This document shows positions 19,984-29,218 of a stretch of 64,000 bases of DNA, in pieces. The notes beneath the pieces were generated by a model, which had not been told where the DNA came from, did not search any database, and saw only the letters and a program-made list of their open reading frames with translations. Position numbers and translations under genes: made by a program. The stretch comes from Legionella wadsworthii DSM 21896 = ATCC 33877 (GTDB lineage Bacteria; Pseudomonadota; Gammaproteobacteria; Legionellales; Legionellaceae), in NCBI RefSeq assembly GCF_000701265.1, contig NZ_KL370759.1:477755-541754 (forward strand), written 5' to 3'. The first letter of the stretch is position 1. Every line of letters starts with the position of its first letter.

Positions 19984-22111
19984 ATGTGTGTTTTTCTGGC
20001 CTAGAACAGTGGAAAACAGGGCGGCCATTAGAACAGCATTCGCTGCAGTGATTGCAGTATTAATTTCTTTTAAATTTCATTTGGAAACTCCGTTTTGGTC
20101 TGGAATGAGTGTTGTCATTGTTTCCAATTTATATACAGGCAATATTATTGATAAAGCCACAATGCGTCTCGTTGGCACAGTTGCCGGTGCATTCTTGGGT
20201 TTTTATATCGCTGGATTGGTAACGAACAGTTTTTTACTCTATTTTCTTTCTTGCTTTTTGATCGTCAGCATGGGGGCTTATTATTACAGCTTTAGTATTA
20301 ATGGTTATGCATATTTATTAGGCGCTCTGTGCGCATTTATTATTATTTCGCAAATAGCGATAAACCCCCACAATGCATTTTTAGTTGCAATATGGAGACC
20401 AGTGGAAATTGGAATTGGTGTTTTAGTTTCAGCGCTTAGTGCCTATTTTATTTTTCCAAATCATTTAAAGGACAATATTGATGCGCAAATAACTGAAATT
20501 TTCCAAGATTTTTCCGCAGAATTAGATCAGTTGTTCCATATGCTGGACGAAGGGATGTTCGATTTTGAATTGTTATCACAAAATCATTTAAAAATAAAAA
20601 AGAAATTACGTAAATCAAGAGAATTGATTGGCGCAATGACGTATGAATTGGGGGTTACTAAAGAGAGAGTGGATCAGGTAAGGGCTTTATTAAATACATT
20701 TTATGATCTAGCAAGGCAAATACATTATCTAATCCTTATCTCTACGCAACATCGCGATTTGACTGTGGTGCAATCATTACCTCTAAAATCAATTTTATAT
20801 GCAATCCAATCGGATCTGAGGCAAATTCAGGAATCTTTTTCTAATCCGAAGGATACTTCGATGGAGTTAAAAACAACTCCTATCATCAAGTATTTAGATA
20901 ATGATATAGGACAAAACTCAACAAAGAAGGGAGGGGCATTCTCCTTTTTAAATGCGCCAGAAGGTACAAATACAGAAATAAACAATCATTTTTTTAGAAG
21001 TAATTTCATCTATGCTTTTGTACATTTCCTGCATCAAATGAACCAAAGTCTTTTTTTAATGCAATCCCTGCTAAGCAGTATTCCTATCACGCTGGCGCCG
21101 AAATTCCATATCATAAAAAACCAAGACAGAATACGCACAGATATGAATGTGATCAAAAGGAGCATCAAAGCGGGAGTGTCAGTGATTTTGGCTTTGGGTT
21201 TTTGGATGGTCACGAATTGGCAAGGAGGGCTTAATGGGATTATCAGTAGCCTCGTACTCTCTATTCGTAAAAATCTTTTTGAAATGAAAAATGTGAGCAT
21301 CCATCGTTTTCTTGGTTGTTCTTTAGGTGGAGGGGTTGCGTTATTTTCCTTATTTTTTATTAAAATGACCCTTTATGATTTTATTTTAATTTTCTTTGTA
21401 TCCATTTGGTTCTTTTCCTATTTTATGTTCAAGTTACCCAAATATTCTTATATAGGATTGCAAGCAAATATTGCCTTAATCATTTCTTTAGCTCAGGAGG
21501 GAGGGCCGCCGGTTTATCTTTCCCCTCCATTACAGCGTTTGAGTGGGATCGTTATCGGGATTATTGCAAGTTTCCTAGTCGCCAATTTAATATGGCGATC
21601 TGATGTTTGGACTATATTAGGCCGATATATTAATAAATTGTATTTGTTAATGGGGCAAAACCTAAAACAAATTCTTTTAACATCAGGCAATGAAATCAAG
21701 TTGCATGATTTGGCCAATTTATTTTGGTCTTCCCGAGAACTTCTTGAAACTATGGAAGATGAACCTTTAAGCATCAAAAAGAAAAATCTTCTGGCTCAAA
21801 TGACGAAACAATTTGAGTCATTGGTGATGATACAAGCAACAATAAGTCATATTTTACTGAGTATTGATAGAACAAAAGTTGAGGAAACCTCACGTTTATT
21901 AGGTTATGAATTATCAAATTATGAACTGGCGGTTTGGGAAACATATCAAAAACATGATGTGGCTAAAGGGTTAAAATTACGCTATGAATTACAAGAGCTA
22001 CTATCAAAAGCTGACACAAAAAGAATAATGACACCAATTTCCAATGAGGACTTTAGAGGTTTTTTAGTTTATATCACTGCATTAGATCAACTTATCGCGC
22101 ACATTTTTTAA
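19919..22111 (+). CDS. FUSC-family inner-membrane exporter (AaeB/YccS-like)
   Basis: About 730 residues with two blocks of membrane helices, each followed by a soluble helical region, as in the fusaric acid resistance / aromatic acid exporter superfamily. The first block starts AAIRTAFAAVIAVLISFKFH with PFWSGMSVVIVSN; the second has ASVILALGFWMVTNWQGGL-like helices and LQANIALIISLAQEGGPP. The ATG at 19919 is preferred; an upstream TTG would extend it by 11 residues. It overlaps the adaptor gene by 65 bases. Known relatives export p-hydroxybenzoate or fusaric acid; the substrate here is unknown. Confidence 0.87.
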   Translation: MKFLRNTLCELVQAPRQLLTGECVFFWPRTVENRAAIRTAFAAVIAVLISFKFHLETPFWSGMSVVIVSNLYTGNIIDKATMRLVGTVAGAFLGFYIAGLVTNSFLLYFLSCFLIVSMGAYYYSFSINGYAYLLGALCAFIIISQIAINPHNAFLVAIWRPVEIGIGVLVSALSAYFIFPNHLKDNIDAQITEIFQDFSAELDQLFHMLDEGMFDFELLSQNHLKIKKKLRKSRELIGAMTYELGVTKERVDQVRALLNTFYDLARQIHYLILISTQHRDLTVVQSLPLKSILYAIQSDLRQIQESFSNPKDTSMELKTTPIIKYLDNDIGQNSTKKGGAFSFLNAPEGTNTEINNHFFRSNFIYAFVHFLHQMNQSLFLMQSLLSSIPITLAPKFHIIKNQDRIRTDMNVIKRSIKAGVSVILALGFWMVTNWQGGLNGIISSLVLSIRKNLFEMKNVSIHRFLGCSLGGGVALFSLFFIKMTLYDFILIFFVSIWFFSYFMFKLPKYSYIGLQANIALIISLAQEGGPPVYLSPPLQRLSGIVIGIIASFLVANLIWRSDVWTILGRYINKLYLLMGQNLKQILLTSGNEIKLHDLANLFWSSRELLETMEDEPLSIKKKNLLAQMTKQFESLVMIQATISHILLSIDRTKVEETSRLLGYELSNYELAVWETYQKHDVAKGLKLRYELQELLSKADTKRIMTPISNEDFRGFLVYITALDQLIAHIF

Positions 22112-22293
22112 AAATTTTCCCTTACCTCATTTTTATCATATATTTGTTTGTGTGTTCGTATAAAATTATTTAACATCAATTAATTATAGAAGAGATATTG
22201 AATGCAATGAATTGTTCTAAATATTTACTTGATGTTTAAAAATCACCATTAAGCGTTGCAAAATATTCCATAACGTGTAAAAATTGTCCGCCT

Positions 22294-23502
22294 ATGAAAA
22301 TGAAAACTATCTCGATTACAATTATTGCCGCAATCACCTTAAGCGTTACCATGTGGTGGTTTTGGCCCGTGAAGAAACCATCAACCCTGTTTCGGCAGGC
22401 TGATTTTTCGCGCTTACCCGGATGGAAATCCGCAGATCTGAAAAAATCATTAATGACTTTTCAGACTTCTTGCCGTGCTTTCATCAAACAAAATCCAGAA
22501 CAGACAGTAGGTACGGATCATATTGATCTACAAGTCAAAGATTGGCAACCGGCTTGTAACGCAGCTTTAAAAATTTCCCCTATTGATGAAAATGAAGCAA
22601 AACATTTTTTTGAAAAATGGTTTACCCCCGTTGAGTTTACAAGTCCTGGTGAAAAACCTGGCTTATTTACTGGCTACTATGTTCCTCTAATAAAGGGAAG
22701 TTTTACCAAATCGAAAGAGTTTCATGTACCTCTTTATGAAACCCCTGATGATCTGATTACCACAGATTTAGGTCTATTCTTTAACGATATAAAAAATCGC
22801 CGTCTCGTTGGTCGACTAGAAGATAAAAAACTCGTTCCTTACTATACCCGTGAACAAATTAATAATGGCGCTTTAAAAGATAAAGCCCGAGTATTAGTAT
22901 GGATTAACAGCCCTATAGATCGCTTGTTTTTAGAAATACAAGGTTCCGGAATTATTGAATTAGAAGATGGTAATACAATTTATGTGGGTTATGATGCCCA
23001 AAATGGAAAACCTTATACCGCAATTGCAGGGGTTTTGATTAAAAAAGGCGTTATGACTAAAGACAACGCATCCATGCAGGCTATCAAACGTTATTTAGAA
23101 GCTCATCCCAAACAAATGGATAAAATTATCAATAAAAACCAGTCTTTTGTTTTCTTCCGAAAAATGTCTTATGGCGCTATGGGATCTCAAGGGGTCACTT
23201 TAACGCCAGGGTATTCACTGGCTATTGACAGGCAATGGGTACCAATGGGCGCCCCTTTGTGGTTAACGACAACCCGTCCCGATATCCGAAATCCTGATGA
23301 AAATAAACCCATGCAACGCCTGATGATTGCTCAAGATACTGGAGGAGCCATACGCGGTAAAGTACGTGGCGATGTCTTCTGGGGTGGTGGAGAAAAAGCA
23401 ACCCTTATCGCGGGTCATATGAAAAATCAGGGGCACTATTGGATTCTTTTACCAAAACATGCGGTCTCGCGTTTAGAAAAAAATAAATTAATTTCCGGTT
23501 AA
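22294..23502 (+). CDS. mltA: Membrane-bound lytic murein transglycosylase A
   Basis: Cleaves peptidoglycan glycan strands to 1,6-anhydro-muropeptides. The 402-residue protein begins with a short membrane or signal helix (ISITIIAAITLSVTMWWFW), then the MltA domain with FTGYYVPLIKGS, WINSPIDRLFLEIQGSG and VGYDAQNGKPYTAIAG, and the C-terminal 3D domain with AQDTGGAIRGKVRGDVFWG, which holds the catalytic Asp. I see no lipobox Cys, unlike E. coli MltA, so it may be anchored by its N-terminal helix. It is a single gene convergent with the deacetylase gene. Confidence 0.95.
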   Translation: MKMKTISITIIAAITLSVTMWWFWPVKKPSTLFRQADFSRLPGWKSADLKKSLMTFQTSCRAFIKQNPEQTVGTDHIDLQVKDWQPACNAALKISPIDENEAKHFFEKWFTPVEFTSPGEKPGLFTGYYVPLIKGSFTKSKEFHVPLYETPDDLITTDLGLFFNDIKNRRLVGRLEDKKLVPYYTREQINNGALKDKARVLVWINSPIDRLFLEIQGSGIIELEDGNTIYVGYDAQNGKPYTAIAGVLIKKGVMTKDNASMQAIKRYLEAHPKQMDKIINKNQSFVFFRKMSYGAMGSQGVTLTPGYSLAIDRQWVPMGAPLWLTTTRPDIRNPDENKPMQRLMIAQDTGGAIRGKVRGDVFWGGGEKATLIAGHMKNQGHYWILLPKHAVSRLEKNKLISG

Positions 23503-23523
23503 ACTCTTTCAATATTGAAAAAG

Positions 23524-23561
23524 TTCACTCGCTTTATTCCAAGTTGGTTAGAACGAGTGAA
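23524..23561. terminator. Hairpin between convergent mltA and deacetylase genes
   Basis: TTCACTCG pairs with CGAGTGAA around a loop of about 22 bases; a second small stem AGATT/AATCT follows at once. Lying between two convergent genes, it may stop transcription from both sides. Confidence 0.4.
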
Positions 23562-23575
23562 GATTATAAAAAATC

Positions 23576-24448
23576 TTAGCTTTTATGTTCCGATTTAATT
23601 CTAGCTTCTATTTTTTGCTTTGCTTCCATGATTGAGGGTATCACACTATTTGCTGCATCAGTATGACTCAAGGATTCAGAGGTATTACTTTTTAAAGCAT
23701 CTGCTAAGCTAATAAATTTGTATCCATTCTTTTTATATAATTCGATAATGTCTTCCAAACATAAACTGTTAAGAAGATTTGCATGAATTAACAAAATTTG
23801 TTTTCCATTTCTCCCTTTAGCATTTTTCTCAGCTCTTAAAGTCTGTTGCCAGATGTAAGCCAAATAACGTTTTTTAAATCCCGGTAGCGCTGCTGCTCTT
23901 TTCCTATAAGGGATCCTGTAGAATCGTGCATTAAACTCATAATCTTTACTGTCAATGGTAACTGGAGCAATGGTATATTGATGTTCCGCAAGATAATCAT
24001 AGACTTTTTGTTTTTTTTGTCCTGTACCTTCTGCTAAATAGGGATAACGAAAATATTTTGGTTCCGTCAAAACAGGAGCTAAGATATTATCGGCATGATC
24101 AATATCTGCAATGTATTTATCCGCACTTAAATGATTCAAACTTTTGTGGGTATAAGTATGATTACCAAGGGCAAAACCTTGGTTACGAAATGTTTGCAAA
24201 AGGTCCCATTCATTTTTGGCCACGGCTTCACCAATGACAAATCCAGTCGCTGGAACTTGATTGTCGACTAATGCTTTTACCAGGGCCATAAAACGTGCCT
24301 GGGTTCTTTTCAAACTGGCTGGTGTGCTGGAACCTGATCCGACAAAAGGTAAATCGTCAATTGTAATGGCAATTTCTTTTTCTTCGGCAAAACATGGGAA
24401 ATTAAGCATGCATAATATAAGTGTTACACCGGTCCATCGAAGTAACAT
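23576..24448 (-). CDS. Exported polysaccharide deacetylase (NodB-fold, CE4)
   Basis: A 290-residue protein with signal peptide (MLLRWTGVTLILCMLNFPCF) and the five NodB-fold motifs: AITIDDLPF (catalytic and metal-binding Asp pair), NHTYTHKSLN (metal-binding His pair), FRYPYLAEG, DSKDYEFN, and LLIHANLLN. This group removes N- or O-acetyl groups from polysaccharides in the periplasm or outside; peptidoglycan or exopolysaccharide are possible substrates. All motif residues look intact. No exopolysaccharide operon is adjacent. Confidence 0.88.
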   Translation of the reverse strand: MLLRWTGVTLILCMLNFPCFAEEKEIAITIDDLPFVGSGSSTPASLKRTQARFMALVKALVDNQVPATGFVIGEAVAKNEWDLLQTFRNQGFALGNHTYTHKSLNHLSADKYIADIDHADNILAPVLTEPKYFRYPYLAEGTGQKKQKVYDYLAEHQYTIAPVTIDSKDYEFNARFYRIPYRKRAAALPGFKKRYLAYIWQQTLRAEKNAKGRNGKQILLIHANLLNSLCLEDIIELYKKNGYKFISLADALKSNTSESLSHTDAANSVIPSIMEAKQKIEARIKSEHKS

Positions 24449-24589
24449 AATATCACCTATTATTTTTATTATTTACATCTAACTATAGATGACGTTTTAA
24501 AAAAAAGTATAATTTTTATTTTTAATAAAATTATTTAATGATATACTGAACGATTTTTTATCTATTTATGAGGTTTTTACCGACCTTCT

Positions 24590-25900
24590 TTATTTTTCTA
24601 ATTTTTGTTTTATTTTGTGTAATCCTTCAAAAATAGATTCCGAAATATAATTGGGAAAATCGTGCGGTAATTTTTTTGATACGTCTTGAATGACAGAATC
24701 TGTTTTCTCTAACATTTCATTTAAAATAATTTCTGCTCTTTCTAATGAGTAATTGGCATCCTTTGCAGTATCGGAGAAATGTCGGCGTTGAAGAGAGTAC
24801 CAATGATAATGATTGTTTTTACCTTTTAAAGCCATAGCCATTTTTATTTTTTGCATTTGTAGTTGCTTCGCTTTAATCAAAGGATATGCTGACATGATAT
24901 CGTATAAAGGGGTCAACCTGTAATTTCCATCAGGTTCAATAAAAAAACTGAAATTCTTTGCATGCCCGTCAATCCCTGCGAGCAACCAGAAAAAAACTTG
25001 AGCTCTGAAAAATAAGTCGCGGTCGCCAATTGAATTAGCTGAACCCAGGAGCAAATTCATAATCTCCTTAATACCTGGTCCTCCATCTGCCTGATATTTA
25101 ATGTTGTAAGAAACACCTAATGCCTGGCATAGATCCTCTTGAGGCAATCGCATTATCCAGCTTTTATCCCGAGCTAAACGACGATCGAACCGCTTTACTG
25201 ATAAAACCTTTATTTCCTCAAAATGAAGAATCTCGCATTCTGCTGTAGGTAAACCAAAGCTGTCTGCTAAAAGAGAGCACAGCCATTCATTTTCACAGCT
25301 GTCTCGTAAATCCACTTGCTGATGTGCGATAAACCCGATGGGTAGTTTAAAAATGTGGGTAGTCGGTGTTTCCTGGAGGGGTTCACACCACTGATTTTCA
25401 TGATATAAAAATGCGGTTTTTTCTTGAGCCCCAGCAATGGAAATTCGAAAATTTTCATCTTCATAACGCATCCCTAATGGGTTGATTTGGTAATTTCTTA
25501 AAATGGAAGCAATTTTTTGCTCTGTTAAAGGTTTATACTTAATTTTTTTTTCAAATAAATGGGACGAATTAGTCGTCAATTGAATTGCACCCACACAATC
25601 TCTACCAATTCCCGCGAGTAAATCAAAGGGTTGGCTGGTTGCTATTTGAAAGCGCGATTGTATCCTCGCTCGAATTTGTTGGTTATCTGGAAGCAAATTA
25701 TCAAAAAAGTTATACACGACATCGCCTGTATAAGCTTGGTGTGTCAATGGTAAGGATAAGGAAATAGGGCGGGCACCGGGTTGATTTAACCAATTTTGAT
25801 CGTAGGTAAAGCGAAGGTTGGCTTGAGATGTTTTTTCAAGTATTCCCACCCTAATTCCATTCATCAAAACATAAAGAATTTGTTTTTGTTTTTTTACCAT
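24590..25900 (-). CDS. hipA: HipA-family serine/threonine kinase toxin
   Basis: A 436-residue HipA. It has the N-terminal HipA subdomain (NGIRVGILEKTSQANLRF, FDNLLPDN), the phosphorylation loop ISIAGAQEKTAFLY with the regulatory Ser, the catalytic loop GIDGHAKNFSFF and the metal-binding Asp in PLYDIMSAYP. HipA toxins phosphorylate aminoacyl-tRNA synthetases (GltX in E. coli) and cause dormancy. Unlike the split HipBST systems, the N-terminal subdomain is fused here. The start overlaps the hipB stop by several bases, so the pair is translationally coupled. Control is by HipB at the upstream operator array. Confidence 0.93.
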   Translation of the reverse strand: MVKKQKQILYVLMNGIRVGILEKTSQANLRFTYDQNWLNQPGARPISLSLPLTHQAYTGDVVYNFFDNLLPDNQQIRARIQSRFQIATSQPFDLLAGIGRDCVGAIQLTTNSSHLFEKKIKYKPLTEQKIASILRNYQINPLGMRYEDENFRISIAGAQEKTAFLYHENQWCEPLQETPTTHIFKLPIGFIAHQQVDLRDSCENEWLCSLLADSFGLPTAECEILHFEEIKVLSVKRFDRRLARDKSWIMRLPQEDLCQALGVSYNIKYQADGGPGIKEIMNLLLGSANSIGDRDLFFRAQVFFWLLAGIDGHAKNFSFFIEPDGNYRLTPLYDIMSAYPLIKAKQLQMQKIKMAMALKGKNNHYHWYSLQRRHFSDTAKDANYSLERAEIILNEMLEKTDSVIQDVSKKLPHDFPNYISESIFEGLHKIKQKLEK

Positions 25901-26142
25901 TCATTATTCCATTGATTCGTCATGTTGGTGTTGTCTTTAGGCCAGGCTTTTAGATCCAAGCGAAGCGCAGATAAAATTTTAAATAAGGTACTTAGTCTCA
26001 TATTTTCGGGATTATTTTCAATCGCCGAAATAGTTTTTTGCTTTAGACCGACTAAATCTGCAACTTCCGCTTGGCTTAGGTTTAATTTTTTCCTTTGATT
26101 CTTTATCACTATGGCTAGTTCTTGCGGAGAGTGAATGAGCAT
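25894..26142 (-). CDS. hipB: HipB-family antitoxin, XRE-type repressor
   Basis: An 82-residue Cro/C1-type protein: IKNQRKKLNLSQAEVADLVG forms the start of the helix-turn-helix, followed by KQKTISAIENNPENMRLSTL and FKILSALRLDL. It precedes hipA with overlapping ends, the normal antitoxin-toxin order. The C-terminus ends in a tryptophan-containing tail (TNMTNQWNNEW), as in E. coli HipB, where the terminal Trp region guides proteolysis. It should bind HipA and repress its own operon. Confidence 0.93.
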   Translation of the reverse strand: MLIHSPQELAIVIKNQRKKLNLSQAEVADLVGLKQKTISAIENNPENMRLSTLFKILSALRLDLKAWPKDNTNMTNQWNNEW

Positions 26143-26156
26143 AAATACTCCTAAGT

Positions 26157-26174
26157 TATACCCAAAAAGGAATA
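26157..26174. promoter_or_regulatory. HipB operator-like site O1
   Basis: TATACCCAAAAAGGAATA, a degenerate inverted repeat aligned with the other three sites and matching 14 of 18 positions of O2. It lies at the expected transcription start of hipB. Confidence 0.5.
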
Positions 26175-26179
26175 TTTAA

Positions 26180-26208
26180 ATTATATACCTCATAAGGGAT
26201 AATTGCAA
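26180..26208 (-). promoter_or_regulatory. hipBA promoter
   Basis: On the minus strand a TTGCAA -35 box (26208-26203) and a perfect TATAAT -10 box (26185-26180) are separated by 17 bases. The predicted start point is about 30 bases before the hipB ATG. Operator-like site O2 fills the spacer, so HipB binding would block RNA polymerase. Confidence 0.65.
26184..26201. promoter_or_regulatory. HipB operator-like site O2
   Basis: TATACCTCATAAGGGATA, close to the E. coli HipB consensus TATCC-N8-GGATA. It lies between the -35 and -10 boxes of the hipBA promoter. Confidence 0.65.
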
Positions 26209-26211
26209 TTT

Positions 26212-26229
26212 TATCCCCAATAGGGTGTA
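26212..26229. promoter_or_regulatory. HipB operator-like site O3
   Basis: TATCCCCAATAGGGTGTA, a good left half and weaker right half, exactly 28 bases from O2 and from O4. Confidence 0.5.
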
Positions 26230-26239
26230 GAGGTTTATT

Positions 26240-26257
26240 TATCCCGAATAAGGGATA
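26240..26257. promoter_or_regulatory. HipB operator-like site O4
   Basis: TATCCCGAATAAGGGATA, which contains a perfect TATCC-N8-GGATA, the operator consensus known for E. coli HipB. Confidence 0.75.
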
Positions 26258-26389
26258 AAAGGGGCATTGAAGTGATTGGGGACCCTCAGAGTTAATTTTT
26301 TAAAAGGATGTCTAAAAATATAAATTAAAGTTATGCTTTAAAATTCGGACGAATTCAAATGGATTAATAAAATTGGGATAAAAACATCT

Positions 26390-27286
26390 ATGATAAATCA
26401 ATTTTTATTGGCTTTTGTGCTGCTCGTCTGGGGAATGAATTGGCCCCTCATGAAATTAGCCATGAACTATATGCCCCCTCAATGGTTTGGTTTTACGCGT
26501 ATGGTGATAGCAAGTATATTTCTTTTTATATTGGTCATTTTTCAAAAAAAATTTACTTTGCCAAAACGCGGTGATATGGCGCATTTATTTTCTGTTGGTT
26601 TCTTCCAAATAGGTTTATTCACGGTATTGGTGAATTATGGCCTGTTCTACAATGGCGTAGGACATGCAGTTATTTTAGTTTATTCTACACCGCTTTGGGT
26701 TGCACCGATCGCTATTATTTTCTTTAAGGAACAATTGAATTTAATCAAGGCTTTGGGTTTACTTATTGGTATTGTAGGGATAGTTTTGCTCTTTAACCCA
26801 TTGTCTTTCGATTGGTCGAATTACAATGCACTAAAAGGCAGTGCTGCCTTATTTTTCTCCGCAGTCTTGTGGGCGATTGCAATTCTTCATGTGCGGTTTT
26901 ACCCTTCAGAATCGTCCATACTCCAGCTTATGCCGTGGCATTTATTAGTAGGAACAATAACACTTTTAATCAGTGCTCTTATCTTTGAACCCCACCCAGT
27001 GATTCAATGGACAAAATTTTCGATTTTATTGATTCTATATATTGGCAGGATTGCTACAGGTTTGGCATATTGGGGCGCCGTTGAGCTAAGCAAACGTTTT
27101 CCTGCAGTGACTACTTCATTGTCTTTAACTGGTGTTCCCCTTATTGGCATTATTTGTTCCATGCTATTCCTTGGAGAAGGACCCACACTGAATGTTCTCA
27201 TTTCCCTGGCGATGCTGATCATCGGATTGATATGCGTAATCTTAGGTGATTATAAAGGAAGAGTTATCTCAAAGGTTGTAGAGTAA
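26390..27286 (+). CDS. EamA-family drug/metabolite transporter
   Basis: A 298-residue inner-membrane protein with ten hydrophobic helices in two EamA repeats. The first starts LLAFVLLVWGMNWPLMKLAM; each repeat ends with the typical helix pair (GLLIGIVGIVLLF; MLIIGLICVILGD), and the C-terminal repeat has LTGVPLIGIICSMLFLGE. Members export amino acids or related metabolites. It is divergent from hipBA and convergent with the ABC exporter gene. Because the halogenase cluster is close, export of an amino acid-like product is conceivable, but nothing in the sequence shows it. Confidence 0.85.
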   Translation: MINQFLLAFVLLVWGMNWPLMKLAMNYMPPQWFGFTRMVIASIFLFILVIFQKKFTLPKRGDMAHLFSVGFFQIGLFTVLVNYGLFYNGVGHAVILVYSTPLWVAPIAIIFFKEQLNLIKALGLLIGIVGIVLLFNPLSFDWSNYNALKGSAALFFSAVLWAIAILHVRFYPSESSILQLMPWHLLVGTITLLISALIFEPHPVIQWTKFSILLILYIGRIATGLAYWGAVELSKRFPAVTTSLSLTGVPLIGIICSMLFLGEGPTLNVLISLAMLIIGLICVILGDYKGRVISKVVE

Positions 27287-27363
27287 ATTGATCTCCAAGA
27301 ACTAAAGTTAAAATCTAAATTCAATGAGGTCCTCCTGTGGACAAGATCCTGTAGGTATACAAT

Positions 27364-29106
27364 TTAAATAAAGGCTTGCTGCTTCCACATTTGGCTAAAT
27401 GGGCCATTGCTTTGGATTAAATTCTGGAAAGGTCCTTGTTCTACGATTTTTCCTTTTTCCAGAACCACAATTCTATCCATTTGTTTTAAAGTGGCTAAGC
27501 GGTGGGCTACAATGATGGTTGTTTTATTCTGCATGATGCGCATTAATGATTTTTGAATATAACTTTCAGTAATGGAATCAAGTGCTGAGGTTGCTTCGTC
27601 CATGATTAAGATTTTGGCAGGTTTTAGATAAGCGCGAGCTATGGCAATGCGCTGTTTTTGACCACCAGACAGTTTCATGCCCCGTTCACCTACTTGAGTT
27701 AGATAACCTTGGGGTAATTGCTGGATGAATTCATCGCATTCAGCTAAAGTGGCTGCATGGTATATTTCTTCTTCGGTTGCTTCGAGATAGCCATACCGAA
27801 TGTTATCTAATATGGAACGGTGAAATAAGTCTACTTGTTGGGGAACGAGGGTAATGGCTTTAAGAAGACTGTTGATGGTCACTGAGTCAATGTTTTGTCC
27901 ATCAATAGTAATTTTACCTGCAGAAGGTTCAAACAGACGTAAGAGCAAATGGATTAAGGTCGATTTTCCCGCTCCAGAGCTCCCGACAATTCCCACTTTC
28001 TCCTCTGATTCAATACGTAAGTTAAAATCCTTAAACAAAAGCTGATCGGGGTTGTATTCAAAATCAATATCTTTCAGCTCAATGATTCCTTTGGAGAGTA
28101 TTAATGGTTTTGCATTGGGATGGTCTACCAAATCATGAGGTAGCAGAAGAACATTCAAGGCTTGTCGAAACTCTCCAATGCCTTTAATGGCATCCCCAAT
28201 GGTTTGTCCTAAGATATAAATATGGCTTAAACTCATAATGAGCAGTGTAAGGATAAAAGCAAAATCTCCCGGGGTTAAGTTTCCATAGATACGGCCATAA
28301 ATCAAAAGACCCATAAAACTTGCTAATAAAGAGAAGGTCATGAGCCCCTGAAAAAAATGAAGTTTCAGTAAATCCCATTGAACTTGTTGTTCTGAATCCT
28401 TCAATGGAGCAAGGCTTAGACCTAAATGCTCTTTCTCAAATTGGGTTTGCCCGAATATTTTAGCAGTGATGATATTGCTAATGGCATCGATTAATTTTCC
28501 GCTCATCTGGTTTTTATTGCGGGCGAAACATTCTGCAGATTTTCCTACACCTTTTGAAAGCTTAAAGGTAATCAGGACAAATAATATAGTCCACACTACA
28601 AAAATTAATGAAAACCACCAAGAAACAGTTGCCAGGAAAAAAGTGACAATGATGGGGGTGGCTAGCCTTGCTATAAATCCATCAAAAAAACTGCGAATTA
28701 AAGGTTCTGTCCCAATACTGATGTCTTGAATTTTACTGGCAATGTCACCAGCAAGATTACTTTGAAAAAATTGGATGCTGTGTTTGCTAATATAGTGGAA
28801 AAGATCATCGATGATTTGCGTTTTTACGACAGGGTACATTTTCATGGCGGCATATAAATAAGCACGCATGGTGAGATTGTGATAAAGGTCCATACTGACA
28901 TAAAGCACAGCGGGTATAATAATATGAGGTAATAATGTTGCTTTTGGCGTGATGCTGACAAGATTAATAATCCATTTCATAAAATAGGCTTGAAGACTGC
29001 TTTCAAAACCAGCAATGATGACGGTAATAAAAAAAATCCATAGATAAGGTTTGTTTTGACGCAGATAGGGACTTAAAAAACTAAGAATGCCTGGAATTTT
29101 TTGCAT
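27364..29106 (-). CDS. ABC exporter, fused permease and ATPase
   Basis: About 580 residues: a six-helix exporter membrane domain (residues about 15-310), then an ATPase domain with Walker A VGSSGAGKST, Q-loop LVPQQVDLF, signature LSGGQKQRIAIARA, Walker B ILIMDEATSALD and the switch His in IIVAHRLATL. This is the MsbA/multidrug half-transporter layout, working as a homodimer. The ATG at 29106 is preferred over an upstream TTG. It is the last gene of the minus-strand run that begins with the halogenase, with a gap of about 110 bases from the flavin monooxygenase; whether it belongs to that transcript is uncertain. Confidence 0.9.
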   Translation of the reverse strand: MQKIPGILSFLSPYLRQNKPYLWIFFITVIIAGFESSLQAYFMKWIINLVSITPKATLLPHIIIPAVLYVSMDLYHNLTMRAYLYAAMKMYPVVKTQIIDDLFHYISKHSIQFFQSNLAGDIASKIQDISIGTEPLIRSFFDGFIARLATPIIVTFFLATVSWWFSLIFVVWTILFVLITFKLSKGVGKSAECFARNKNQMSGKLIDAISNIITAKIFGQTQFEKEHLGLSLAPLKDSEQQVQWDLLKLHFFQGLMTFSLLASFMGLLIYGRIYGNLTPGDFAFILTLLIMSLSHIYILGQTIGDAIKGIGEFRQALNVLLLPHDLVDHPNAKPLILSKGIIELKDIDFEYNPDQLLFKDFNLRIESEEKVGIVGSSGAGKSTLIHLLLRLFEPSAGKITIDGQNIDSVTINSLLKAITLVPQQVDLFHRSILDNIRYGYLEATEEEIYHAATLAECDEFIQQLPQGYLTQVGERGMKLSGGQKQRIAIARAYLKPAKILIMDEATSALDSITESYIQKSLMRIMQNKTTIIVAHRLATLKQMDRIVVLEKGKIVEQGPFQNLIQSNGPFSQMWKQQAFI

Positions 29107-29218
29107 AAATAAAATCAATTAAATATTTGTTTTTAATGTAGCATTGAAGCTGAGATGAAGCCAGATCCATGCCTGTTTGATAATAAATAAAATATGCTAC
29201 TGTAGCGCAGCAAAATTT

